From Thalassotalea sp. G2M2-11 (lineage in GTDB: Bacteria > Pseudomonadota > Gammaproteobacteria > Enterobacterales > Alteromonadaceae), in contig NZ_JADNYL010000006.1 in NCBI RefSeq assembly GCF_017168195.1, positions 1 through 64,000 of the forward strand: a stretch of DNA of 64,000 nt, given 5' to 3'. Numbering within the stretch: the first letter of the stretch is position 1; each line of letters opens with the position of its first letter. This document shows positions 26,137-37,919 of the stretch, one piece after another. A program made the translations under genes and the position numbers. Below the pieces are notes generated by a model, which was given only the letters and a program-made list of their open reading frames with translations, was not told the DNA's origin and made no database searches.

Positions 26137-26871
26137 ATGATAAAACTCAATTGCGATCTCGGCGAACTCACTGGTGAGCAAAATAATGATGCGCTAATAA
26201 TGCCTTATATTGATCAAGCCAATATTGCTTGCGGTTTTCATGCTTCGGATCCTTTCACTATTTACCAAACAATTGCCCTTGCCAAGCAGCACCAAGTAAC
26301 GATTGGTGCTCACCCCAGCTATCCTGATAGAGCAAATTTTGGCCGAACCTCAATGCAGCTTCCAGAGCAAGAACTTATTGCCATATTGCACTATCAAATT
26401 GGCGCGTTAAAGGCCATGTGTCAGGCACAAAACACCTGTTTAGCCTATGTAAAACCACACGGTGCTTTGTATAACGATATGATGGCCAATCAACAAATTT
26501 TTCATACTATTTGCCATGCTATTGCTTTATTGGATAACAACTTACCATTAATGATACAAGCACATCCTGATAACCCAGAGCACACAAAAATTGCCCAACA
26601 GTATGGTGTTAGCCTATGGCTTGAAGCTTTTGCTGACAGAGCCTACCAAGATAATGGCCTGTTAACGCCACGTAGCATCGAAGGGGCGGTATTATCAGAA
26701 CCACAGCAAGTACTTGAACAAATTAAGTGCTTAGTTAATCAACAAACCATCATGTCAATTAATCAACAAGTCATTACTATTAAGGCAGATTCAATATGTG
26801 TGCACGGTGACAATCTCAGTGCCATTACCTTAGTAAAAACAATTAGAGAATGGTTCAATGAGCAGAAGTGA
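26137..26871 (+). CDS. pxpA: 5-oxoprolinase subunit A
   Basis: PxpA is the LamB/YcsF-family subunit of the ATP-dependent enzyme that opens 5-oxoproline (pyroglutamate) to glutamate, a metabolite repair step. The 244-aa protein has the family signature LNCDLGE at the N-terminus. NIACGFHASDP, IGAHPSYPDRANFGR and YVKPHGALYNDM follow in order. LWLEAFADRAYQDNGLLTPR is conserved. It is the first of three adjacent subunit genes and its end overlaps the putative pxpB start by 14 bases. Confidence 0.95.
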   Translation: MIKLNCDLGELTGEQNNDALIMPYIDQANIACGFHASDPFTIYQTIALAKQHQVTIGAHPSYPDRANFGRTSMQLPEQELIAILHYQIGALKAMCQAQNTCLAYVKPHGALYNDMMANQQIFHTICHAIALLDNNLPLMIQAHPDNPEHTKIAQQYGVSLWLEAFADRAYQDNGLLTPRSIEGAVLSEPQQVLEQIKCLVNQQTIMSINQQVITIKADSICVHGDNLSAITLVKTIREWFNEQK

Positions 26872-27577
26872 TCCGACTATGACGATTTACCCCGTAAGTG
26901 AAAATGCCTTGCTTATCAGTTGGCTAGAGCAAATATGCCCGATTCAACATCAACAAATTACGGCGATGGCTCAACAGATCAACAAGTCACTAAGTGCCTA
27001 TCTGATAGAAACCATTGTCAGTTATAACACCCTGCAAATTTATTATCATTTTGATAAAATTACCCTCCCGTCATTGGAGCATAAACTGAGTGATATTTGG
27101 CAAGAAATTGTCAAGCATACAGAGCGACAACACAGCCAAAGCAATAGTGTTGAAATCCCCGTTTACTATGGTGATGAAGTTGCTCTAGATATGGATGATG
27201 TTGTCAAACACACGCAATTAGACAGAGCAACCATTATCAAGCAGCATAGTACACGTGTTTACCATGCTTTTGCCTTAGGGTTTACCCCTGGCTTTTGCTA
27301 TTTAGGCAGTTTACCAAAGCAGTTATCGGTAGCGAGAAAAGCAACACCTCGTTTATCGATCCCTAAAGGTGCTGTCGCAATAGCAGAGCAGCAAACGGCT
27401 GTTTATCCTAATAGTAGTCCAGGGGGGTGGCACATTATCGGGCAAACCCCATTAGCCATGTATCAAGTAATTGAACAACAATTTATACCGACGATTGCTG
27501 TCGGCGATACGGTAAAATTTGTACCGATTGATAAACGCCAGTTTATCGAACTCGGTGGTGTATTCCCGACAAGTTAA
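26858..27577 (+). CDS. pxpB: 5-oxoprolinase subunit B
   Basis: PxpB (KipI-like) works with PxpA and PxpC in 5-oxoproline cleavage. The 239-aa protein contains the family block ALGFTPGFCYLGSLPKQLSVARKATPRLSIPKG (here given as its pieces GFTPGFCYLGSLP and RLSIPKGAVAIA), and TAVYPNSSPGGWHIIGQT. The start at 26858 lies inside pxpA. ATG 26879, after the pxpA stop, is an alternative that would remove seven residues; sequence alone does not decide. The overlap suggests translational coupling. Confidence 0.93.
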   Translation: MSRSDPTMTIYPVSENALLISWLEQICPIQHQQITAMAQQINKSLSAYLIETIVSYNTLQIYYHFDKITLPSLEHKLSDIWQEIVKHTERQHSQSNSVEIPVYYGDEVALDMDDVVKHTQLDRATIIKQHSTRVYHAFALGFTPGFCYLGSLPKQLSVARKATPRLSIPKGAVAIAEQQTAVYPNSSPGGWHIIGQTPLAMYQVIEQQFIPTIAVGDTVKFVPIDKRQFIELGGVFPTS

Positions 27578-27597
27578 TCTAACCAAGAGAAAATAAC

Positions 27598-28557
27598 GTG
27601 AAACATTTAGAAGTGACCAAAATTAATGGCATGGCAACGTTGCAAGATTTAGGCAGAGATCATGCTCAACATTTAGGTTTTAGCGGCAGTGGTGCCGCAG
27701 ATGAGTTTAGTTTCTTATTGGCAAATCATTTATTACAAAACTCTCCGAATTCGCCAGCACTTGAAATTGTCTTAGGGCAAGTTCACCTCACCGCAAACAG
27801 CTCATGTCAATTTGTGTTAACAGGTGCAGACTGTCACGCTCAAATCATTAAACAAGGAGCAAATGCAGATCAAGGTCAAAAAATAACTAATAACCGCAGT
27901 TATCACTTAGCTCAAGGCGATAGTTTACAGCTACACATGCCGCGCAGCCAACTATTGACGTACTTAGCGGTAAAAAATGGTTTTGAGGGCAAAAAGTTTC
28001 TCAACAGTCTCAGTCAGGCAACTAACGAGTTTAACTTAGCCTTCACTGAACCTGCTATAAAACAAGGTACTAGGCTGGCTCTGTCGTCGCAAGAACAAGC
28101 CACTGACACATTTGACAACAAGATAAAACCGCATCGACTGAATCCAAACTTCCATCAAGAAGGTGATTTAGTGCTTAGATTTATACCTAGCCAACTGTGG
28201 CATGATCTACCCACAGCCAAGCAAGAGCAATTTACTGAGCAATACTATCAAATTTCTGCACAAGCAAATCGAATGGGTTACCGACTTCAAGGGAATGCCT
28301 TAACCATTGATCCTAGTGCGGCAGGCTTATCCAAGCCAGTGTGCTTTGGCACAATACAATGCCCCAGTGATGGACAACCGATAGTCTTAATGAAAGATAG
28401 ACAAACTATCGGGGGCTATCCCGTATTAGGTACAGTCATTCAAACAGATCTGTTTCGTTTAAGTCAAAAAAGACCCGGCAATAAAGTAAGTTTTCTACCC
28501 ATTACCATTGGGCAAGCACAAGCCCAACTCAGCGCATTTTTACACAAATTCCCATAA
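27598..28557 (+). CDS. pxpC: 5-oxoprolinase subunit C
   Basis: PxpC (KipA, biotin-dependent carboxyltransferase-like fold) is the third subunit of 5-oxoprolinase. The 319-aa protein has GMATLQDLGRDHAQHLGFSGSG at the N-terminus, NRMGYRLQG near residue 220, and the conserved C-terminal SDGQPIVLMKDRQTIGGYPVLG. It begins with GTG at 27598, with AAGAGA upstream and no better ATG. It is 20 bases past pxpB and ends the operon. Confidence 0.94.
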   Translation: MKHLEVTKINGMATLQDLGRDHAQHLGFSGSGAADEFSFLLANHLLQNSPNSPALEIVLGQVHLTANSSCQFVLTGADCHAQIIKQGANADQGQKITNNRSYHLAQGDSLQLHMPRSQLLTYLAVKNGFEGKKFLNSLSQATNEFNLAFTEPAIKQGTRLALSSQEQATDTFDNKIKPHRLNPNFHQEGDLVLRFIPSQLWHDLPTAKQEQFTEQYYQISAQANRMGYRLQGNALTIDPSAAGLSKPVCFGTIQCPSDGQPIVLMKDRQTIGGYPVLGTVIQTDLFRLSQKRPGNKVSFLPITIGQAQAQLSAFLHKFP

Positions 28558-28718
28558 TGTGAATACGCTAACAATTATTTAGGAAATAATCCCACTATTG
28601 TTACCAATAACATAATCACTTTAACCACTAACGCAGTGTTAGTTATAAAAATTTATATGGCCTAGACATTAGTTTTTCTAATAGAAGAATATCAAAGAAA
28701 ATTAACGACTTAATTTCT

Positions 28719-28732
28719 TTGATGCACATCAA
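28719..28732. promoter_or_regulatory. Perfect FNR-type box, distal
   Basis: TTGATGCACATCAA matches the FNR/Anr consensus TTGAT-NNNN-ATCAA exactly. It is in the 310-base gap before the porin gene, 49 bases upstream of a second perfect box. Confidence 0.7.
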
Positions 28733-28767
28733 TAAATATCGCAAATATCCATACTTTTTATAGTGGC

Positions 28768-28781
28768 TTGATCGTTATCAA
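28768..28781. promoter_or_regulatory. Perfect FNR-type box, proximal
   Basis: TTGATCGTTATCAA is a second exact consensus FNR box. A possible -10 (CATTAT, 28804-28809) puts the start of transcription near 28816, which centres this box at about -41, the classic activating position. The porin gene is therefore likely induced when oxygen is low. Confidence 0.7.
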
Positions 28782-28867
28782 GTTACCCCGTGTGTTAGTT
28801 AGGCATTATTCTTGTTAATACAAAGATAGAAACTAACTATAAACCTCTCACACGGTAGGATATAAAC

Positions 28868-30109
28868 ATGAAGACTAATACGAAAACGCTTTCTCTCTCT
28901 CTCATCAGTTCCGCCATTTTAGCGTCTGTCGCTTTTAATTCAGCGGCTGCTGGTAATAATAACGCCTCATTCTCTGAAGCCTTAGCCGACAGTAAAGTGA
29001 ACGTCAGCTTTCGTGCTCGCTATGAAGGTGTTGACCAAGATGGTGCAAATGGTGCATCAGATAAGGACGCTACAGCACTGACATTAAAAAGCCGCCTCAC
29101 GGTAAAAACCGGCGCATATAACGGCCTATCTTTAGGAGTTGAAGTTGATAATGTCACCGCACTTGTTGATGATTACAATGACCTAACATTAGATTATTCG
29201 GGCTCAGATGCCGTAGTTGCCGACCCAGAAATTACCGATGTTAACCAAGCGTTCTTACAATATAAAACAGGTAAATTCACCGCTACTGCTGGACGTCAAC
29301 GTGTTTTACATAACAATCAACGTTTTGTAGGCGGTGTTGGCTGGAGACAAAATGAGCAAACCTATGATGGTTATCGCTTCCAATATAAAGCATCAGATAG
29401 CTTAACTTTAGATTACAGCTATATCTACAATGCTAACCGTATTTTTGCTGCTGACAGTAAAAAAGCCGATAACTTATCGGGTGATTTCCATTTAGCAACA
29501 GCAAACTACAAAGTAAACAAATCACATAAAGTTGGTGCTTTTGCTTACCTATTAGATTTTGATAAAGCGCACGCAATGTCAAGCAGCACATATGGCGCAC
29601 TTTATAACGGTAAATTCGATGCTATTTTTGTTAATGCCAGTGTTGCGACTCAAAGCGATAATGGCGATAACCCTGTCAGCTATGATGCAAGTTACCTTAA
29701 TGCTGAAATCGGTGCCAAACTTGAAAACTTCACTGTGTTAGGTGGTTATGAAGTATTAGGTAGCGATGATGGCAAAGCAGCATTTAGCACTCCATTTGCT
29801 ACCTTACACAAATTCCAAGGTTTTGCAGATTCATTCTTAGGAACAGGTAGCAGTGCTGGTTTGAAAAATGGTGTTGAAGATACCTATGTGACAGTGAAAA
29901 CTAAACTTTCAGGTATTGGCTTATCTGCAACCTTCCATGATTTAACTTCAGATGAAGGCAGCATTGATTACGGTACAGAGTTAGATATTGCAGCATCTTA
30001 CACAATTGCTAACAAATACAAGTTATTAGTAAAATATGCTGACTACAGTGCTGACGACTTAGGCACAGATACTAGCAAGCTATGGATCCAACTTGCAGCT
30101 AAATTCTAA
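28868..30109 (+). CDS. Outer-membrane porin-like beta-barrel protein
   Basis: A 413-aa exported protein with a signal peptide ending near residue 28 (FNSAAA). The mature part is rich in alternating strands and glycine/aromatic turns. SFRARYEGVDQDG near the start and TATAGRQRVLHNNQRFVGGVGWRQNEQTYDG are typical of the alginate-export/porin type barrels of Alteromonadales. It ends in KLWIQLAAKF with the terminal phenylalanine of outer-membrane barrels. Substrate is unknown. Two perfect FNR boxes lie upstream and a terminator follows, so it is a single, probably oxygen-regulated gene. Confidence 0.85.
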   Translation: MKTNTKTLSLSLISSAILASVAFNSAAAGNNNASFSEALADSKVNVSFRARYEGVDQDGANGASDKDATALTLKSRLTVKTGAYNGLSLGVEVDNVTALVDDYNDLTLDYSGSDAVVADPEITDVNQAFLQYKTGKFTATAGRQRVLHNNQRFVGGVGWRQNEQTYDGYRFQYKASDSLTLDYSYIYNANRIFAADSKKADNLSGDFHLATANYKVNKSHKVGAFAYLLDFDKAHAMSSSTYGALYNGKFDAIFVNASVATQSDNGDNPVSYDASYLNAEIGAKLENFTVLGGYEVLGSDDGKAAFSTPFATLHKFQGFADSFLGTGSSAGLKNGVEDTYVTVKTKLSGIGLSATFHDLTSDEGSIDYGTELDIAASYTIANKYKLLVKYADYSADDLGTDTSKLWIQLAAKF

Positions 30110-30130
30110 TTAGTCGCTTTTTGATGAAGA

Positions 30131-30160
30131 AAAGGCCAGCATATCTGTTGGCCTTTTTTA
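30131..30160 (+). terminator. Terminator of the porin gene
   Basis: AAAGGCCA (30131-30138) pairs with TGGCCTTT (30149-30156), extended through G-T and C-G pairs to a four-base loop. A T tract runs to 30159. Confidence 0.85.
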
Positions 30161-30272
30161 TCCATATCCTCTAAGTAAAACGAAGCGGTAAATTAAAATA
30201 AAGCGTGAATTGTCTCTGTACAGGCTATAGAATAGCGACGTTTTATCAAGTAGCTAATTCAAGGCGCCGCTC

Positions 30273-30887
30273 GTGTTATTAATGATCGACAATTACGACT
30301 CTTTCACTTATAACCTAGTTCACTACTTTCGTGACTTAGGACAAGAAGTACAAGTTTATCGTAATGATCAAATTACCATAGAGCAAATAGCGGCACTCAC
30401 GCCACAGTATATTGTGATTTCCCCAGGGCCTTGTGAACCGAATCAAGCCGGTATTTCATTAAAAGTGATAGAAGCCTTTGCTGGTAAAGTGCCTATTTTA
30501 GGGGTATGTTTGGGACATCAATGTATTGCACAGCATTTTGGTGCAAAAGTGATAAAAGCACCTGTCGTCATGCATGGAAAAACCAGTCTGATCACTCACA
30601 GTAATACAGATATTTTTCAAAGCTTGAATAATCCATTAAACGTGACACGCTATCATTCATTACTGATAGATATAAACAGTATGCCAGCACCACTAGAGAT
30701 CACTGCTTGGACAACAGATCAGCATGGACAAATGAAAGAAATAATGGCGATCAGGCATAAATCTTTGCCAATCACTAGCGTTCAATTTCATCCTGAGTCA
30801 GTATTAACAGAACAAGGTTTGATCTTGCTTGAGAATTTTATCAAACAATATGCTAATAGTATTAATGACCAACACCTTGTAGGCTAA
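30273..30887 (+). CDS. pabA: Aminodeoxychorismate/anthranilate synthase glutamine amidotransferase
   Basis: This subunit hydrolyses glutamine and passes ammonia to PabB (folate pathway) or TrpE. The 204-aa protein has all class-I amidotransferase motifs: [26 protein letters not shown], the nucleophile Cys in GVCLGHQCI (near 79) and the histidine/glutamate in [14 protein letters not shown]. The GTG at 30273 gives [14 protein letters not shown], the usual length; ATG 30282 would shorten it. No pabB or trp gene is nearby, which fits pabA serving folate synthesis, though TrpG cannot be excluded by sequence alone. Confidence 0.9.
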   Translation: MLLMIDNYDSFTYNLVHYFRDLGQEVQVYRNDQITIEQIAALTPQYIVISPGPCEPNQAGISLKVIEAFAGKVPILGVCLGHQCIAQHFGAKVIKAPVVMHGKTSLITHSNTDIFQSLNNPLNVTRYHSLLIDINSMPAPLEITAWTTDQHGQMKEIMAIRHKSLPITSVQFHPESVLTEQGLILLENFIKQYANSINDQHLVG

Positions 30888-30932
30888 CATACGTTGTCTT
30901 TATAATTTACTGATAAGTACCTATAAACTCAT

Positions 30933-32078
30933 ATGCAAATATTTGACGAAAACGACCATATTGCTCCTATCTATCACCGCGCCGTTAACCTGTCTTTCGG
31001 TAAAGATTATGCTGATCCAACCATTGAGTCGCATTCATCTATTGCCAAACAAAATAGTGAACAAGAAAATCGTCGCCGAGAATTATTAGCCGTAGAAGAG
31101 CAAGCAAAACATGAACGCATCGTCAAAGAATACGGCTTAGCTCATTTTAAATCACAAACCATGTCAAAGTTTTATACAAAAGTGATGGCGACAGTGAATA
31201 ATGAGTTTGATGATAAGGAAAACCTATACGCCAGTATATTACATATTGAAGATGCAGCACCTGCGATAATGGAAATTTTAGCCGTAAAAGCGGCTTCAAT
31301 TAGTCGCGTTGCCCCACTGGTAAAGTCATTACCTTGGCTCGCTGATGAATTGGTCAGTTTAGTCAATAAACCTCAATATCGTAAGCGTGCCGATGTACAG
31401 GTAAGCGATCCAAACTTAGCATTAAGCTATATTGGTTTAGAGAACCTTAAATTAGTTATGCCAACCTTTATGTTAAAGCACTGGCTTCCTGTCAGTACCA
31501 GCCCTGTTTCAATCATGAAACGTCGAATATGGAATGACTCCGTTGCCATAGCGCTTGCTACTCAAGCTCTGGCACAAAAAAATGAAATTGATACGTTTCA
31601 AGCCTTTACAGCAGGCATGTTAAGCAATATTGGAGTGTTGGCCGTCACGCGTTGCTTTTTCCAAACCTTTAATGACATGCATAAACAAGCATTAAAGCAA
31701 GCTTATGATGACAAAGATAAGCGCCTACATGACGCGTTAAGCTCGATTAAAATGTCACCTGAATTACTGCATGAACAATTAGTCCTACATAGCAGTAAAA
31801 TTGCTGCTGACGTGGTCGAACTGATGCGTTTTGATCGATTGGCAATTACTGAAGCACTTTTTGACCTCGCTTATGTCACTGATATCGATAAAATGTCTGA
31901 TATCGCGCAATTAGTGCTAAAAGCAAAAGCGTATGTGATGCAGCGCAATTTGTACAAAGAAAAACTTATCTCTGATCAGGAAAGCAAACAGCTTTTTAAA
32001 CTGGTTAAGCTATCGGTTGCAGAGCTTAAAATGTTAAAAACAAAAGATATCGATCATATTAAGCTCAATTTTCAATAG
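30933..32078 (+). CDS. HDOD-domain signalling protein
   Basis: A 381-aa cytoplasmic protein. The N-terminal 70 residues are charged and helical. The HDOD domain at about 90-300 includes ILHIEDAAPAIMEILAVKAASISRVAPLVKSLPWLADELVSLVN (pieces: EDAAPAIMEILAV and SLPWLADELVSLVN) and the ISNIG-like MLSNIGVLAVTRCF. HDOD proteins lack the metal-binding HD pair and usually have regulatory roles tied to stress or second messengers. Nothing identifies its partner. It lies 45 bases after pabA and may share its transcript. Confidence 0.85.
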   Translation: MQIFDENDHIAPIYHRAVNLSFGKDYADPTIESHSSIAKQNSEQENRRRELLAVEEQAKHERIVKEYGLAHFKSQTMSKFYTKVMATVNNEFDDKENLYASILHIEDAAPAIMEILAVKAASISRVAPLVKSLPWLADELVSLVNKPQYRKRADVQVSDPNLALSYIGLENLKLVMPTFMLKHWLPVSTSPVSIMKRRIWNDSVAIALATQALAQKNEIDTFQAFTAGMLSNIGVLAVTRCFFQTFNDMHKQALKQAYDDKDKRLHDALSSIKMSPELLHEQLVLHSSKIAADVVELMRFDRLAITEALFDLAYVTDIDKMSDIAQLVLKAKAYVMQRNLYKEKLISDQESKQLFKLVKLSVAELKMLKTKDIDHIKLNFQ

Positions 32079-33662
<1,584 letters not shown>

Positions 33663-33725
33663 ATTTTTTTGAGTGATAATTAAGCCTTACCCGCTTAATT
33701 ATCACCTCATCATTGAGAAAACATT

Positions 33726-34742
33726 ATGGTTATTATACGCCCTATTCAGCAAAGTGATTACGATGCATTACATCGCATTGCTATTGAATCAGGACACGGT
33801 TTTACATCGCTCCCTGTCAATGAAGAATTACTACAACAACGCATCAATCGAGCAGAGGTGTCATTCAATAAAGATGTCACCCAACCTGGCGATGAAGGTT
33901 ATTTATTTGTGATGGAAGATACCACCACAGGTAAAGTTGTTGGTACCAGTGGTATTGAAGCTGCTGTTGGTTTAGATGATGCTTTTTATCACTATCATTT
34001 AGGCAAAGTAGTACATAATTCGAGAGAATTAAATATCTACAATACGGTTGAAACCTTGTCTTTGTGTAATGACTACACTGGGACAACAGAAATTTGCACC
34101 TTATTTTTAAGTGAAAGCCATCGCAAAAATAATAATGGTCGTTTATTATCGCGCATGCGCTTTTTGTTTATAGCAGAGCATTTAGAGCGATTTGCTAATA
34201 CCGTTATTGCCGAAATGCGTGGTGTTTCTGACAATGATGGCCGTTCGCCATTTTGGAGCTGGCTAGAAGCCCATTTCTTCTCGATGGACTTCCCCACCGT
34301 TGACTATTTATCGGGCATCGGTAAAAAGGTATTTATTGCAGAATTAATGCCTAAGTACCCTATTTATGTCAATTTACTCAGCAAAGAAGCCCAACAAGTA
34401 ATCAACAAGGTACACGAAAAAACTGTGCCTGCACTTAGATTATTAGAAGCAGAAGGGTTTTGTCGTCGTGGCTATGTCGATATTTTCGATGCAGGGCCAA
34501 CCGTTGAAGCACAAACGCAAGCCATTAGAACCATCAAAGAAAGCCATAAGTGTCAGGTATTAATTGGCAGTGTATCCACAGATGAAAAATACATTGTTTG
34601 CAATACCCAAGTTGCCAATTTTAGAGCAATTCAAACCACGTTACAGCTACGCGAAACAGCGAATCAAGCAGTGATCAGCCAAGAGGCGGCACAAGCATTA
34701 GATGTCAACGATGGTGACTGGATCAGATTGGTCCGCAACTAA
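33726..34742 (+). CDS. astA: Arginine N-succinyltransferase
   Basis: AstA transfers succinyl from succinyl-CoA to the alpha-amino group of arginine, the first step of the AST pathway. The 338-aa protein starts MVIIRPIQQSDYDALHRIA, with GSGFTSLP-like GHGFTSLPVNEE near residue 24. The family block LFLSESHRKNNNGRLLSRMRFLF (AHRKNGNGKLLSKIRFLF in others) is near 135, and EMRGVSDNDGRSPFW near 162. Full length and intact. It lies between the aminotransferase and astD, with gaps of about 63 bases. Confidence 0.95.
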   Translation: MVIIRPIQQSDYDALHRIAIESGHGFTSLPVNEELLQQRINRAEVSFNKDVTQPGDEGYLFVMEDTTTGKVVGTSGIEAAVGLDDAFYHYHLGKVVHNSRELNIYNTVETLSLCNDYTGTTEICTLFLSESHRKNNNGRLLSRMRFLFIAEHLERFANTVIAEMRGVSDNDGRSPFWSWLEAHFFSMDFPTVDYLSGIGKKVFIAELMPKYPIYVNLLSKEAQQVINKVHEKTVPALRLLEAEGFCRRGYVDIFDAGPTVEAQTQAIRTIKESHKCQVLIGSVSTDEKYIVCNTQVANFRAIQTTLQLRETANQAVISQEAAQALDVNDGDWIRLVRN

Positions 34743-34793
34743 TTAACCATACAAGTTGAATGCTACCAAGAAAGTAACATTCACTTAGGGTAA

Positions 34794-36278
<1,485 letters not shown>

Positions 36279-36314
36279 TCGCGATAGTATGTTAAAAGTA
36301 TTACGCACCCTTAT

Positions 36315-36340
36315 AGCTGGGTTTCGACCCAGCTTTTTCA
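36315..36340 (+). terminator. Terminator after astD
   Basis: AGCTGGGT (36315-36322), TTCG loop, ACCCAGCT (36327-36334), then five T. A stable tetraloop hairpin about 40 bases past the astD stop. Confidence 0.92.
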
Positions 36341-36476
36341 AAAGTATCGATCAGATATAACCATTGCTTGCAATGGTAGTCTTCGTTGTTAATTCATAAA
36401 TACCCACATCTAAGCTCGCCATTGCTCACTTAATTAATATATTAATTTATTTAATTGTCGTAAGTAGGAATGAACT

Positions 36477-37277
36477 ATGAGTACACAAGTAAAGTCACTT
36501 TTTGACAACATTTGGAATAACTATTTAGCAGTAACCCCGTCTGCTGACAAAATCCACCAGTTATTAGGATCAGGCAATGATCTCATTAATGATCATGTTG
36601 CCTATCGCACCTTTAATATTGAAAAAGTCAATATTGATAAATTAGCCCAACATTTAATTGCTCTCGGTTATAAAGAGTGTGGCGAATACCACTTTGAGGC
36701 AAAAAAACTGTACGCTAAACACTTTGAACACAGCGATGACACCTTACCTAAGGTATTTATCAGCGAGTTATTAATTGAAGAGTTTTCGCTACAAACACAA
36801 GCGATTATCAAAAAGCTCGTTGCTCAACTGGATGAAGAAACTATCAACCACCCAAGTTTTCTTTACTCTGGCCAACAATGGCAGGTCAGTTTTGCCGATT
36901 ATCAAACCTTATTAGCAGAAAGCGAATATGCGGCTTGGCTTGCCGCATGGGGCTATCGTGCCAACCACTTTACCGTCAGCGTCAACCACTTAGTGAATTT
37001 CGAGCACTTGGCTGATGTCAATAACACCTTAAAAGACGCAGGTTTTGCCCTAAATACTACCGGCGGAGAAATTAAAGGTGATAAAGCAGTAAAATTAGAG
37101 CAGTCATCAACCATGGCGGATAAAATAACGGTTGAATTTTCTGATACAAAAGCAGAAATTCCGTCATGTTTCTATGAATTTGCCAAGCGTTATCCGTTAG
37201 CAAGTGGTAACTTATTTACCGGATTTGTCGCAGCATCTGCTGATAAAATCTTTGAAAGCACGAATGTAGCTGCATAG
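36477..37277 (+). CDS. DUF1338 protein, probable 2-oxoacid dioxygenase
   Basis: DUF1338 proteins include HglS/YdcJ, an Fe(II) enzyme that turns 2-oxoadipate into 2-hydroxyglutarate. This 266-aa member is of the short type. Likely metal ligands are His in NDHVAYRTF (near 40), His in NHFTVSVNHL (near 165-172) and Glu in CFYEFAKR. It comes after the ast genes but beyond a terminator, with its own upstream region of about 140 bases, so it is probably a separate unit. A role in amino-acid catabolism fits its place; the actual substrate is inferred, not shown. Confidence 0.85.
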   Translation: MSTQVKSLFDNIWNNYLAVTPSADKIHQLLGSGNDLINDHVAYRTFNIEKVNIDKLAQHLIALGYKECGEYHFEAKKLYAKHFEHSDDTLPKVFISELLIEEFSLQTQAIIKKLVAQLDEETINHPSFLYSGQQWQVSFADYQTLLAESEYAAWLAAWGYRANHFTVSVNHLVNFEHLADVNNTLKDAGFALNTTGGEIKGDKAVKLEQSSTMADKITVEFSDTKAEIPSCFYEFAKRYPLASGNLFTGFVAASADKIFESTNVAA

Positions 37278-37334
37278 TTAATCACGACAAACTAGTTAGC
37301 TGTGACTGGTCGCAGCTAACTTCCCTTTTCTCTA

Positions 37335-37856
37335 CTAATACTTTTCCGCACTAGAAGTTTCACCGCTAAAATCAATTTCTAGTTCTGATCTTTCAATCAC
37401 ATTATCCGATACAAGTGATTGATAAAGTGAATAAACTTTAGCGTCATCTTTTGGGTATAATCGATAGGTATGTTTTGCTATCTCAACCACTGACGCCAAA
37501 TTAAAATGTTGTTTCAATGACGTTTGATTAAGCGCATTAGTCACCACAACCACACTCCCTTTGATGGTGCCATATTCTCGCATGAGCAGGTTAAACACTT
37601 TGCTACCTTTAGTTAGTTGCGCAGTTTCAGCGATATATTTCTCACCATTGATGGTAATTGGATATTTACTCAGCTTATCGCTTGGTATTCTATCAATGAT
37701 CTCACTTGCATCCTGTACTAATGCTGATTGCTGAGGCGAGGGAGTTTTCATCTCCTTGGATTGACTATCCTTACTAATTTGCTCACGATTTGCATTCTCT
37801 ACATTGCAACCGCTAACCGTAACCAGCATAGCAACAAGTAACACCTTAATTTTCAC
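37335..37856 (-). CDS. Lipoprotein of unknown function
   Basis: A 173-aa protein with lipoprotein signal MKIKVLLVAMLVTVSGC (lipobox VSGC, acylated Cys17) and a polar linker to about residue 50. The rest may be one compact domain (YGTIKGSVVVVTNALNQ) without a family I recognise. The gene is downstream of the M36 protease on the same strand, but a terminator separates them. It ends about 55 bases from the convergent DUF1338 gene. Confidence 0.65.
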   Translation of the reverse strand: MKIKVLLVAMLVTVSGCNVENANREQISKDSQSKEMKTPSPQQSALVQDASEIIDRIPSDKLSKYPITINGEKYIAETAQLTKGSKVFNLLMREYGTIKGSVVVVTNALNQTSLKQHFNLASVVEIAKHTYRLYPKDDAKVYSLYQSLVSDNVIERSELEIDFSGETSSAEKY

Positions 37857-37875
37857 TTTAATTTCTCCTTAAGCT

Positions 37876-37905
37876 AAAAAGGCCAGCTATAAAGCCGGCC
37901 TTTAT
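37876..37905 (-). terminator. Terminator of the M36 protease gene
   Basis: On the reverse strand AAAGGCCGGC pairs with GCTGGCCTTT through a TTTATA loop, and a T tract follows (A run at 37876-37880). It lies 15-45 bases beyond the protease stop codon. Confidence 0.8.
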
Positions 37906-37919
37906 CCTAATCACCTAAT

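Noticed and set aside
28788-28855. Long-range leader hairpin before the porin (CCGTGTG / CACACGG)
   Set aside because: The left arm is probably upstream of the transcription start if the FNR-box promoter is right; the match may be chance.
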